From Amphritea atlantica (lineage in GTDB: Bacteria; Pseudomonadota; Gammaproteobacteria; Pseudomonadales; Balneatricaceae), in NCBI GenBank assembly GCA_024397875.1, contig CP073344.1, positions 186,001 to 250,000 of the forward strand: 64,000 bases of DNA, in the 5' to 3' direction. Shown here in pieces: positions 46,874 to 54,733 of the stretch. The position numbers and the translations under genes were made by a program. Position 1 is the first letter of the stretch. Every line of letters begins with the position of its first letter. The notes below the pieces were generated by a model that searched no databases, had not been told where the DNA came from, and saw nothing but the letters and a program-made list of their open reading frames with translations.

Positions 46874-46882
46874 GGAATAGAG

Positions 46883-47188
46883 ATGTCTGGCGATACTGTA
46901 GAAAATAAGAAAGCGAGTGGACCGACGATTCGTTGGGACGATAGCAAGATGCGAAGCTCTTACGCGAATGTATGCAATGTTTCCAGTACACGAGAGGAAG
47001 TGACATTGTTGTTTGGAACTAACCAGGCATGGCGTGCAGGGCAAAAAGAAGTGGGTATTGAACTGACTGATCGCATGATTCTTAGCCCATTCGCTGCGAA
47101 GCGTTTATCACAGCTGCTGAACAACGTTGTAGCAGAATATGAAAAACGTTTTGGTACACTAGATGATGCAGGCGTAAATAAAAGCTAA
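46883..47188 (+). CDS. DUF3467 family protein
   Basis: This small soluble protein of 101 residues shows the DUF3467 pattern: a YANVCNV strand, EVTLLFGTN, a positively charged turn, ELTDRMILSPFAAKRLSQLL and the closing VAEYEKRFGTL. No signal peptide or membrane segment is present, so it should be cytoplasmic. It starts nine bases after the giant gene with a good ribosome site (GAGGAATAGAG) and is probably co-transcribed with it. The biochemical role of DUF3467 is not known to me. Its position directly behind the substrate gene and before the export genes would suit a chaperone or targeting factor for the giant protein; that is inference. Confidence 0.85.
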   Translation: MSGDTVENKKASGPTIRWDDSKMRSSYANVCNVSSTREEVTLLFGTNQAWRAGQKEVGIELTDRMILSPFAAKRLSQLLNNVVAEYEKRFGTLDDAGVNKS

Positions 47189-47216
47189 TTAGTCGAGAGA
47201 CGGCTGACTTCTAAAC

Positions 47217-47250
47217 GCTTCGGCATGTTTTGACATGCCGGGGCATTTTT
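47217..47250 (+). terminator. Rho-independent terminator after the DUF3467 gene
   Basis: A perfect 8-bp core stem (CGGCATGT / ACATGCCG, loop TTTG) extends to 12 bp with two G-T pairs, then ATTTTT. It separates the giant/DUF3467 transcript from the export-gene operon that starts 32 bases downstream, either as a full stop or as a way to lower machine expression relative to substrate. Confidence 0.8.
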
Positions 47251-47281
47251 ATATTTATACAGATAAAAAAAGAATTTATTT

Positions 47282-49105
47282 ATGGGTGTGATAACTGCTT
47301 CGTTGCCGGATTCAATTCAGCAGCTGAATGGGTTGCTGGATACCCATCATGAGAATTGGCACTTTACCTGGCTGGAGTGGTTGTGCAGTCAGCTACCTCA
47401 GGTACGTGTAGGATTAGTCGTTGCCGATGAGTCACAAAGTGGGCAGTTTCACTCGGTTGCTGTCTGGCCGGAAGTGGACGCTCAGGACAAATTATTGCTG
47501 GATGCAGCAGAAGAGACCCTGAAGAAAAAGCAGCCACTTATCATGCCTTTAAATGATGGTAAGCACCATATTGGCAGTTATCCTGTCTTTGTCGATGGAA
47601 CCCTGCGCGCCGTTGTTACCTTGATGCTCAGTGCAGAAGATGAAGCTGAACTACACAAAGCGTTGGCGGTTATTGAATATTGTGCAGGATGGCTTGAGTT
47701 ACGCTTTTCCCGAAACCTCTTAGGTGTTGTGGCCCGGGATAATCAGCGTCAGCATATTGTCATTGATAGTATTGCTTATGTCCTCGGAGAACGCGATTTT
47801 GAGCATGCCGCGCTGCGTTTTGTGAATCTGATGGGACAATATCTGGATGCCGAGCGCGTCGTGCTGGGGTTTGTGAAAAATGCTGAGTTAGAGGTTCATT
47901 CTGAATCAGATAGTAGCGGTCATAGTAAAAAACATGAGTTAGTCAAATTAACAACACAGGCGATGCAGGAAGCAGTAGATCAGCAAGAATCCATTTTATG
48001 GCCAGAGTTGGATGACCATAATCGTGTGACGCATGCGCACAGTTTATTAGCAAGTGAAAAGGGCCAGCGAGCACTGATGACTATCCCGCTGGTGGATAAG
48101 GAATCATGCTATGGAGCGGTTCTTTTTGACCGTCCCTCAGATCAGCCGTTCACCAAAGACGAACAACTGACAGCAGAAGCGTTGACTAATTTTGTCGGTG
48201 TTGTGCTTGAAGAAAAGCGACAATCTTGCTTGCCGTTGTATGCTTACATTTTTCGTAGTTTTAAAAATCAACTGAGTCTTCTTTTTGGTCCTGGACATCT
48301 GGGCCGAAAGATTGTGATTTTTAGCCTGCTTTTATTATCGCTCTTTTTTAGTCTGGTCTCTGGTAGTTACAACATAAGCGCGGATGCCGTTATTGAGGGG
48401 GCTGAGATACGCTCTATCGTTGTGCCTTATGATGGTTATTTACAGAAAGCCACGTCGAGGGCTGGTGATACCCTGAAAGAGGGGGCATTGTTAGCAGAAC
48501 TGGATACGCGCGAATTGCGCTTGCAGTTGATGAGCTGGGTAAATCAGGAAGCAACATCCCGGCGTAAGTATGAAGATGCATTGGCCAGAAGTGAGCGTAC
48601 GCAGGTGCAGATCAATAATGCCGAGAGTCAACGGGCGCGGGCAGAAATCGAACTGCTTGAGTACCAGATCTCTCAGGCGGCCATGAAGGCCCCGTTTGAT
48701 GCGCTTATTGTGTCGGGGGATCTGAGTCAGCGGATAGGCACGCTGGTTCGTCAGGGGGATGTGTTATTCGAGTTATCTCCTCGTAGTGATTTCAGGTTAG
48801 CAATGTATGTCGATGAGTTTCGTATCAACGATATCCGCCAGAGGCAAACGGGCCAGCTGGTTTTAGCTGCACTGCCTGATCAGAAATTTTCATTCAGAAT
48901 CACCCATATAAACCCGATGGCGGAGGTCAAGGAAGGTTCAACTGTTTATCGTGTTGAAGCCGATTTTGAAAACCGGGATGACATGTTACGGGTTGGTCTT
49001 GAAGGTGTGGCGCAGATATATGTTGATGAGCGCCTGTTGATTAGTATCTGGACGCGTGGCCTGGTCGATTGGATGAAACTTCAATTATGGCGTTTCTGGG
49101 GATAG
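47282..49105 (+). CDS. GAF-domain/HlyD hybrid inner-membrane protein
   Basis: This 607-residue protein combines a cytoplasmic sensory half with a periplasmic adaptor half. Residues 1-150 are an unrecognised soluble domain. Residues about 158-315 look like a GAF domain (FVNLMGQYLDAERVVLGFV; GQRALMTIPLVDKESCYGAVLFDRP). One membrane helix lies at about 342-360 (IVIFSLLLLSLFFSLVSG). The periplasmic part has a biotinyl-lipoyl-like half motif (VVPYDGYLQKATSRAGDTLKEGALLAELD), a coiled coil (about 420-460), a second lipoyl half (MKAPFDALIVSGDLSQRIGT) and the HlyD beta-barrel. Ribosome binding appears weak (AAGAA before ATG). It heads a tightly packed five-gene operon. The GAF domain could let a small molecule or partner gate export. 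No gene name is established to my knowledge. Confidence 0.85.
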   Translation: MGVITASLPDSIQQLNGLLDTHHENWHFTWLEWLCSQLPQVRVGLVVADESQSGQFHSVAVWPEVDAQDKLLLDAAEETLKKKQPLIMPLNDGKHHIGSYPVFVDGTLRAVVTLMLSAEDEAELHKALAVIEYCAGWLELRFSRNLLGVVARDNQRQHIVIDSIAYVLGERDFEHAALRFVNLMGQYLDAERVVLGFVKNAELEVHSESDSSGHSKKHELVKLTTQAMQEAVDQQESILWPELDDHNRVTHAHSLLASEKGQRALMTIPLVDKESCYGAVLFDRPSDQPFTKDEQLTAEALTNFVGVVLEEKRQSCLPLYAYIFRSFKNQLSLLFGPGHLGRKIVIFSLLLLSLFFSLVSGSYNISADAVIEGAEIRSIVVPYDGYLQKATSRAGDTLKEGALLAELDTRELRLQLMSWVNQEATSRRKYEDALARSERTQVQINNAESQRARAEIELLEYQISQAAMKAPFDALIVSGDLSQRIGTLVRQGDVLFELSPRSDFRLAMYVDEFRINDIRQRQTGQLVLAALPDQKFSFRITHINPMAEVKEGSTVYRVEADFENRDDMLRVGLEGVAQIYVDERLLISIWTRGLVDWMKLQLWRFWG

Positions 49106-49139
49106 TTCATTTGTACCAGCTGACTGATATGGAGTTATC

Positions 49140-51284
49140 ATGAGTGCTAACTTGTTTTCCAGCGATTGGTATCAGATTGCCGAATTGAAACCCCGGTTAC
49201 GCCATCATGTTACGGTCAATGCCCATCGCTATCGAGGTCGGCGCTGGTATGTCCTCGAGGATCATGTCACCGGTCAGGTGCGTCGTCTTTCGCCTCAGTC
49301 TTATCTGATTGTGGGGTTGATGAATGGCGAGCGGACAATTGACCGGCTATGGGAGTTATCGTCTCAGCGGCTGGGCGAAGAGATGCCGACGCACGAGGAG
49401 ATGCTGCAATTACTGGCCAGCCTTTATCAAGCGAACCTGGTCGGCATGGATACCAGCGGTGATATCAGTGAACTGTTTGAGCGTGGTAAAGAGGCAGAAA
49501 GAACACGCTGGATGGCCAAGCTGAAGTCACCACTATCCATAAAAATCCCTCTGGTCGATCCTGAAAGGTTTTTAGTCGCTACGCAAAAATATGTGAAGCC
49601 ATTGTTCTCCACGATTGCACTATTGATCTGGTGTGCAATGGTTATTGGCATGCTATTCATGGTTGGCCAGCATTGGGATGAACTAACATCAAACGTTATT
49701 GACCGGGTGTTAGCGGCGGATAACCTGCTGCTGTTGTGGTTTGTATATCCAATAATCAAATTGTTGCATGAGCTGGGACACGCTTATTGCGTTAAACGGG
49801 GCGGCGGTGAAGTTCACGAACTAGGTGTTATGTTACTGGTGCTGTTACCAATGCCCTATGTTGATGCTTCGTCAACCAATGCATTTGCGAGTAAGAAACA
49901 GCGCATTTTAGTCGGCTCTGCCGGTATTATCATCGAGCTATTTATTGCTGCGGTGGCGATGTTTGTATGGGTCAATTCTGAGCCTGGTCTGATCAAGTCT
50001 ATTGCTTATAACGTTATTTTTATTGCGGGATTATCCACCATTATGGTGAATGGTAATCCACTGCTCAGGTTCGATGGTTATTACATACTGGCAGACTGTA
50101 TAGAAATACCTAACCTTGGTCAGCGCTCCAATCAATACTGGGGATGGCTGACTAAGCGTTTCATGTTTGGCGTGAGTGGCCTGATGTCACCCGCTTATGA
50201 TCGGCGTGAGGCGCTCTGGTTATTTTTCTACGGCTTTGCATCCTATATCTATCGCATGTTCCTGATGGTCACCATCGTACTATTCGTTGCACAGAAATAT
50301 TTCTTTGTTGGTATTGTGCTGGCGATCTGGGCGCTGGTAGGCACATTGATTGTGCCAAACTTCAAACTGCTGAAAAAAGCCTGGCAAGACTCTGATATTC
50401 GGACGGGACGGCGAAGCCCTTCGGTAATGATTCCTGTGACGGCTTGTATCGTATTGCTGCTTTTATGTGTGATGCCACTACCGTTGACCACGACGGTTGA
50501 AGGCGTGGTGCAAATGGGCGAACAGCGTCGTGTTCTGGCGGAAGAAAATTGTTTTGTTGAAAAACTGCATAAACCATCGGGTGCGATTGTTCATAAAGGC
50601 GACTTGCTGATTAGCTGCACAAATCCCCAATTGCGGAAAGAACAAGTCGTCTTACAACAGCAATTTATAGAGACAAGTGCTGAACGACAAGGTGTCTGGA
50701 ACGACCCTGTTCAGTTGAAAATATACGATGATCAATTGTCGCGATTAAGCTCTGAATTGGAAGAGAACGAAACGAGACTTACATCATTACAACTATATGC
50801 TCAGGCTGACGGTATCTGGTCTCTGAGAAATCCAGCAGACCTGCCGGGGATGTTTATCAGACGTGGTGATCTGATTGGGCATGTCATAACAGATAAGAAC
50901 GTTTCGATTCGTGGCATGGTGCCAGAAACTGATATTGAACTGGTGCGTGAAAAATCTGAGACCGTAGTCGCGCTGCAAACATCTGATCTGAATACCGAAT
51001 TAACACCTCAGAGCTGGTTTGTCTTTCCGGCAGCGACAAAAGAAGCAGTCAGTGGAATACTGACTGAAACGGCAGGCGGCACTATTATTATGGATCCTTC
51101 CTCTACTGCCGAGACACCTCAGGCATTGCGGCGATACTTCATCGTTGCACTTGAATTTGAACATTTTCCCACTGTTTATGTGGAAGAGCGTATTCATCTG
51201 AAGTTCGAGCATCCTCCTGAGGCAATCATTTACAGGCTTTATCGTATCGTTCGTCGTACTTTCCTGGAGTACTTCAGTGTCTGA
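49140..51284 (+). CDS. PqqD-like/M50 site-2-type metalloprotease/HlyD fusion membrane protein
   Basis: The protein has 714 residues. The N-terminal about 100 residues resemble a PqqD-like winged helix (VLEDHVTGQVRRLSPQSYLIVGLMNG). A polytopic membrane core carries the M50 zinc motif H210-E211-L212-G213-H214 in the second hydrophobic segment and a second motif N306-P-L-L-R-F-D312-G, the usual third zinc ligand. All catalytic residues are present. Three more membrane helices lead to a periplasmic HlyD/lipoyl-like region (about 450-690: EENCFVEKLHKPSGAIVHKGDLL; FIRRGDLIGHVI) with a short coiled coil. A GGAG ribosome site precedes ATG. It may cleave the substrate or its signal within the membrane, or the M50 fold may serve as an export channel component. 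It overlaps the SecA-like gene by eight bases. Confidence 0.88.
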   Translation: MSANLFSSDWYQIAELKPRLRHHVTVNAHRYRGRRWYVLEDHVTGQVRRLSPQSYLIVGLMNGERTIDRLWELSSQRLGEEMPTHEEMLQLLASLYQANLVGMDTSGDISELFERGKEAERTRWMAKLKSPLSIKIPLVDPERFLVATQKYVKPLFSTIALLIWCAMVIGMLFMVGQHWDELTSNVIDRVLAADNLLLLWFVYPIIKLLHELGHAYCVKRGGGEVHELGVMLLVLLPMPYVDASSTNAFASKKQRILVGSAGIIIELFIAAVAMFVWVNSEPGLIKSIAYNVIFIAGLSTIMVNGNPLLRFDGYYILADCIEIPNLGQRSNQYWGWLTKRFMFGVSGLMSPAYDRREALWLFFYGFASYIYRMFLMVTIVLFVAQKYFFVGIVLAIWALVGTLIVPNFKLLKKAWQDSDIRTGRRSPSVMIPVTACIVLLLLCVMPLPLTTTVEGVVQMGEQRRVLAEENCFVEKLHKPSGAIVHKGDLLISCTNPQLRKEQVVLQQQFIETSAERQGVWNDPVQLKIYDDQLSRLSSELEENETRLTSLQLYAQADGIWSLRNPADLPGMFIRRGDLIGHVITDKNVSIRGMVPETDIELVREKSETVVALQTSDLNTELTPQSWFVFPAATKEAVSGILTETAGGTIIMDPSSTAETPQALRRYFIVALEFEHFPTVYVEERIHLKFEHPPEAIIYRLYRIVRRTFLEYFSV

Positions 51285-53271
51285 ATATGCGAGTAAACAA
51301 CCTGTTATTGCAGGTTTGCGAAACGAGTATAAATGGCAGGAGAGTAATCGTCTCGACACCTTTTTGAAGAAATCGAAAGAGCTTGCCAAGAAACTGAGTA
51401 ACAAGTTGTTGCGGCGCAATGAGCGAATCGTTAACGCAATATTTAAACGTTCCGGGGAACTTGAGCGTTATACCGCTGAAGAGCTGGAGCAGGCGCTGCT
51501 AAACGTTCGCCAGACACTGCGGCTGGAAGGGATCGGTACGGCGACAATCATAGAAGCATTTTCCGTGATAAGAGAGGTGAGTGGACGCGTGCTTGGTATG
51601 CGCCATCATCACACGCAAATCAGGGCCTCCCTGGCGATGTTGCGTGGCGGAATTGCTGAGATGGCAACGGGAGAGGGGAAAACCCTGGCGGCTACTCTGG
51701 CCGCTGCGACTGCCGCGATCGCCGGTATTCCGGTCCATGTCGTAACCATCAATGATTACCTTGCGGAGCGTGACTGCGAAGAGATGTTACCGCTATACGA
51801 AGCATTGGGGTTGTCGGTAGGTGTTATTGTTCATGAAAAGGAGTTACAGGAACGGCGGCAGATTTATGCCTGTGATATATGCTATTGCAGCAATAAAGAG
51901 CTTACGTTTGATTTTTTAAAGGACAGTCTTGTTCTGGCTCATAGAAAAACAACGCGAATTCAACAGGCGTCCCTACTGACAGGGGATTCCTCCTGGTCGG
52001 ATAATTTATTATTACGCGGTTTACATTTTGCCATCGTTGACGAGGCCGATAGCGTATTCATTGATGAAGCCAGAACGCCGTTGATTATTTCAGGGCAGGA
52101 AAAGTTTGGTCAACGGGAAGAGCTCTTGTTGGAGACCGCTATGGATATTGCTCGTAAGTATGAGAAAGAGATCCATTTTAAGCAGGATGAAAATTCACAG
52201 GTACATCTGACCGCAGCAGGCCATACATTGCTAGTCGAATGCTGTGAACCGCTTGATGGTCTGTGGAATAGTAGCTTTTATCGTGAGCCGTTGGTAAAAC
52301 AGGCGTTGGCTGCTTTGCATGTCTATCATCTGGATAGGGATTACATTATTGATGAGGAGGGCGCGGTGCAGATTGTCGATCTGTATACCGGTCGCGTCAT
52401 GCCCGGGCGCAGTTGGGGGCAAGGCCTGCAGCAAATGATTGAGATGAAAGAAAAGTGTGAGCTGACCAAACCCCGGGAAACAAATGCTGAGATCAGTTAT
52501 CAGAATTTTTTCAGAAAATATCATCATTTGTGTGGTATGACCGGCACCGTCCGGGAGGTGGCAGGTGAGTTATTAGATGTTTATCGACTGCGCAGTGAAA
52601 CGGTACCCCTGCTGAAAAAAAGTCTGCGCCGGAAAGCATTTTGCGAAGTGTATCTGACTGAACAGGAAAAGTGGAAGCGGGTTGCTGAGCTCACGCATGA
52701 GCTTGTAGCACAGGGGCAGGCGATACTTATTGGAACAAACTCAGTTGCCTCGTCGGAAGCAATCAGCAATATCCTTGCTAGTGAGTCTATTGAGCATAAG
52801 ATACTGAATGCGCGTCAGGATAAAGAGGAAGCTGAGATCGTATCCGTCGCGGGTCATTCCGGAGCAGTTATGGTTGCTACCAGCATGGCTGGGCGTGGAA
52901 CAGATATAAAGTTGACTGAGGAAACGCGAGCATCCGGTGGATTACATGTCATCATCACAGAGCTGCAGGATGCGGCTCGAATTGACAGGCAGTTAGCAGG
53001 GCGAAGTGCGCGCCAGGGAGATCCAGGGTCTGTCAGTGAGATTTTATCATTTGAGGATCAGCTGGTTAAACGGATGGCCGGACCTCTGCTCAGAAGGCTC
53101 ATAAAGGCGATTAGCACTACGGGGATAAAGTTACCTAATCGGTTGGGTTATCGCATACAGTTGAGTTGCCAGAACAAACTTTCACGAAGTCATTACAAAC
53201 AGCGTATGCAACTCATAAAAGTAGATACTCAGCGTCAGCGGACATTGGCATTTACCGGGGATAAAAAATGA
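51277..53271 (+). CDS. Truncated accessory SecA-like ATPase
   Basis: This 664-residue protein is clearly related to SecA, which usually has 830-900 residues. It starts at GTG with GGAG seven bases upstream and overlaps the previous gene, implying translational coupling. NBD1 has Walker A G132-E-G-K135-T and Walker B D255-E-A-D258. A shortened preprotein-binding domain lies at about 275-365. NBD2 contains MAGRGTDIKL and the arginine-finger motif GRSARQGDPG (about 575-584). Only the first part of the helical scaffold remains: after about residue 600 there are 64 residues (RMQLIKVDTQRQRTLAF). The two-helix finger, wing and C-terminal zinc motif are absent. A cysteine cluster (YACDICYCSNKE) replaces the usual YGTNNE stretch. 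The missing finger suggests it does not drive SecYEG in the standard way. Inferred role: motor for export of the giant protein. Confidence 0.92.
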   Translation: MSEYASKQPVIAGLRNEYKWQESNRLDTFLKKSKELAKKLSNKLLRRNERIVNAIFKRSGELERYTAEELEQALLNVRQTLRLEGIGTATIIEAFSVIREVSGRVLGMRHHHTQIRASLAMLRGGIAEMATGEGKTLAATLAAATAAIAGIPVHVVTINDYLAERDCEEMLPLYEALGLSVGVIVHEKELQERRQIYACDICYCSNKELTFDFLKDSLVLAHRKTTRIQQASLLTGDSSWSDNLLLRGLHFAIVDEADSVFIDEARTPLIISGQEKFGQREELLLETAMDIARKYEKEIHFKQDENSQVHLTAAGHTLLVECCEPLDGLWNSSFYREPLVKQALAALHVYHLDRDYIIDEEGAVQIVDLYTGRVMPGRSWGQGLQQMIEMKEKCELTKPRETNAEISYQNFFRKYHHLCGMTGTVREVAGELLDVYRLRSETVPLLKKSLRRKAFCEVYLTEQEKWKRVAELTHELVAQGQAILIGTNSVASSEAISNILASESIEHKILNARQDKEEAEIVSVAGHSGAVMVATSMAGRGTDIKLTEETRASGGLHVIITELQDAARIDRQLAGRSARQGDPGSVSEILSFEDQLVKRMAGPLLRRLIKAISTTGIKLPNRLGYRIQLSCQNKLSRSHYKQRMQLIKVDTQRQRTLAFTGDKK

Positions 53272-54014
53272 ACAAAAAACAAGTCATGTTTATGCTTGCT
53301 GCAGGTCTTCTTTTCACTCAGGCCGGAAGCCTTCATGCGGATGAACTGACCTTATCAACGTTGGGGTGTATGTTAGAGCCGAGCGAGAAGGTGCAAATAA
53401 GTTCACCGGTTAGCGGCGTACTTGATAAGGTGCAGGTTAAACGCGGAGATAGTATTAAAAAAGGACAGTCTTTATTCCAGCTAAAAGCCGGTGTTGAGAG
53501 GGAAGCTGTGCAATTAGCAAGCGTCAGAGCTGAGTTTGCTAAAAGAAAGCAGCAGCGCAATATGGATCTCTACGACGAAGATATTTTAACCGCTAACGAA
53601 CGCGATGAAATTGAAACAGAATTACTCATAGCTAAGTCTGAGTTACGCTTAAAACAACAGGAACTTGAGTTGCGTAAGGTTACCAGCCCCATTAAGGGAG
53701 TGGTTGTTAACCGTTTCAACAATGGAGGGGAGTACGTTAATACGGACCCTATTTTGTCTCTTGCCACACTAGACCCTTTGCATGTGGATCTGCTATTACC
53801 TGCCAGTTATTTTGGAAAAGTTGCGCTTAAACAAGAGTTATTGATTAAGCCTGAGTCAGAAGTAATTGCTGCCAGCACCGCCAAAGTTGTTATTGTGGAT
53901 CCTTTAATTGACTCAGCCAGCGGCACTTTTCGTGTGCAATTAGTCATGCGCAACCCAGGTAATAAAATTCCTGCGGGTATTCGCTGTACAGCGCAAGCGG
54001 TGAACAAGCCTTAG
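53268..54014 (+). CDS. Periplasmic HlyD/MFP-like adaptor protein
   Basis: The protein has 248 residues with a Sec signal peptide (hydrophobic core VMFMLAAGLLFTQAG, cleavage probably after LHA near residue 24). The mature part has the first lipoyl half (ISSPVSGVLDKVQVKRGDSI), a compact coiled-coil hairpin (about residues 75-140), the second lipoyl half (VTSPIKGVVVNRFNNGGEYV) and a beta-barrel. It is short for this family and has no membrane helix, so it should be a free periplasmic adaptor. Its ATG overlaps the stop of the SecA-like gene (ATGA), showing translational coupling. It is a natural bridge between the two membrane-anchored HlyD-type proteins and the TolC-type channel. Confidence 0.88.
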   Translation: MNKKQVMFMLAAGLLFTQAGSLHADELTLSTLGCMLEPSEKVQISSPVSGVLDKVQVKRGDSIKKGQSLFQLKAGVEREAVQLASVRAEFAKRKQQRNMDLYDEDILTANERDEIETELLIAKSELRLKQQELELRKVTSPIKGVVVNRFNNGGEYVNTDPILSLATLDPLHVDLLLPASYFGKVALKQELLIKPESEVIAASTAKVVIVDPLIDSASGTFRVQLVMRNPGNKIPAGIRCTAQAVNKP

Positions 54015-54018
54015 GGTA

Positions 54019-54513
54019 ATGATGAAAAAAAACAGTAATGTACTTTTAGGTATTATCTTAGTTCTGGTTTTACTTAATTTAGGACTAACCGGATTAGTGT
54101 TAGTCAAGCAAGTAGCTGCCCCAGCGTTAGCGATGAATGACCGGACAGACAGTTTTGCCCCTTCCGTTGCCAAAGCGTGGGGGAAAAAAGTTACAATGCT
54201 GTATAACCGACAAGATCATCAGGGACTATATGGCCTGTTTAACGAGCAAGCTAAACAGAAGATCAGTTATCAACAACTACAAACTCAGTTAAAAAACCTT
54301 TATCAGCTGTTTGGTGAAATAGAGAAAACCACCTTTGTTAGCGCCGATAAAATAGGTGAAAAGGGCGATGAGTCTTACTACCGCTTGCTTTTTAATATCA
54401 ATGTCAATGAAGCCAGCAAACGATCGCCGAGGTTAACAATAGTGGTTATTAAGAGAGGGGCAGAAATGAGCGTTTATGGCGTCCGTATTAACGCTGATTA
54501 CGACCTTGAATGA
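54019..54513 (+). CDS. Small single-pass membrane protein, unknown function
   Basis: This 164-residue protein has one N-terminal membrane anchor (NVLLGIILVLVLLNLGLTGL, about residues 7-26) and a periplasmic domain of about 120 residues. The pattern of that domain (LYNRQDHQGLYGLFNEQAKQ, then a helix, then ADKIGEKGDESYYRLLFNIN and an antiparallel sheet ending RLTIVVIKRGAEMSVYGVRI) resembles NTF2-like or DUF3887-type folds; this is only a shape argument. It starts five bases after the adaptor stop and is the last gene of the operon. It may be an assembly or stabilising subunit. I do not recognise a named family. Confidence 0.75.
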   Translation: MMKKNSNVLLGIILVLVLLNLGLTGLVLVKQVAAPALAMNDRTDSFAPSVAKAWGKKVTMLYNRQDHQGLYGLFNEQAKQKISYQQLQTQLKNLYQLFGEIEKTTFVSADKIGEKGDESYYRLLFNINVNEASKRSPRLTIVVIKRGAEMSVYGVRINADYDLE

Positions 54514-54691
54514 GTAATTTTTTGTACCGGTGAGTGCTGACAGGCGATCCCGGTGTTGCATATGCGTGCGAATGATCAGTAAGCAAGGGTATTTGTGCTT
54601 AATTAGCCAGATTGCGTTGCTGACTACTGGTTGCCTGCGGGCCTGAAGTGCAGCATTCGCTTCGATCTTTAACAGCAATAAATTTTCGCGG

Positions 54692-54700
54692 TGGTATAAT
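54692..54700 (+). promoter_or_regulatory. Extended -10 promoter element before serB
   Basis: TGGTATAAT is a perfect TATAAT with the TG extension, 33 bases upstream of the serB ATG. No good -35 hexamer is visible at the usual distance, which is common for extended -10 promoters. Confidence 0.6.
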
Positions 54701-54733
54701 CCGCTCATCTTCAGAACGTATTGCGAATAGGTC

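Noticed and set aside
9395..46873. Several giant-gene antisense frames of 60-160 codons
   Set aside because: They follow the codon bias of the repeat-rich plus-strand gene and show no ribosome sites or known families.
51277..53271. Housekeeping SecA
   Set aside because: The protein is 664 residues, with the C-terminal scaffold, wing and zinc motif missing, and it sits in an accessory operon. The genome should have a full-length secA elsewhere.
7915..54513. Standard type I (LapBCE-like) adhesin secretion locus
   Set aside because: TolC-type and HlyD-type proteins are present, but no ABC transporter or LapD/LapG pair is encoded in the window, and the HlyD proteins are fused to GAF or M50 parts.
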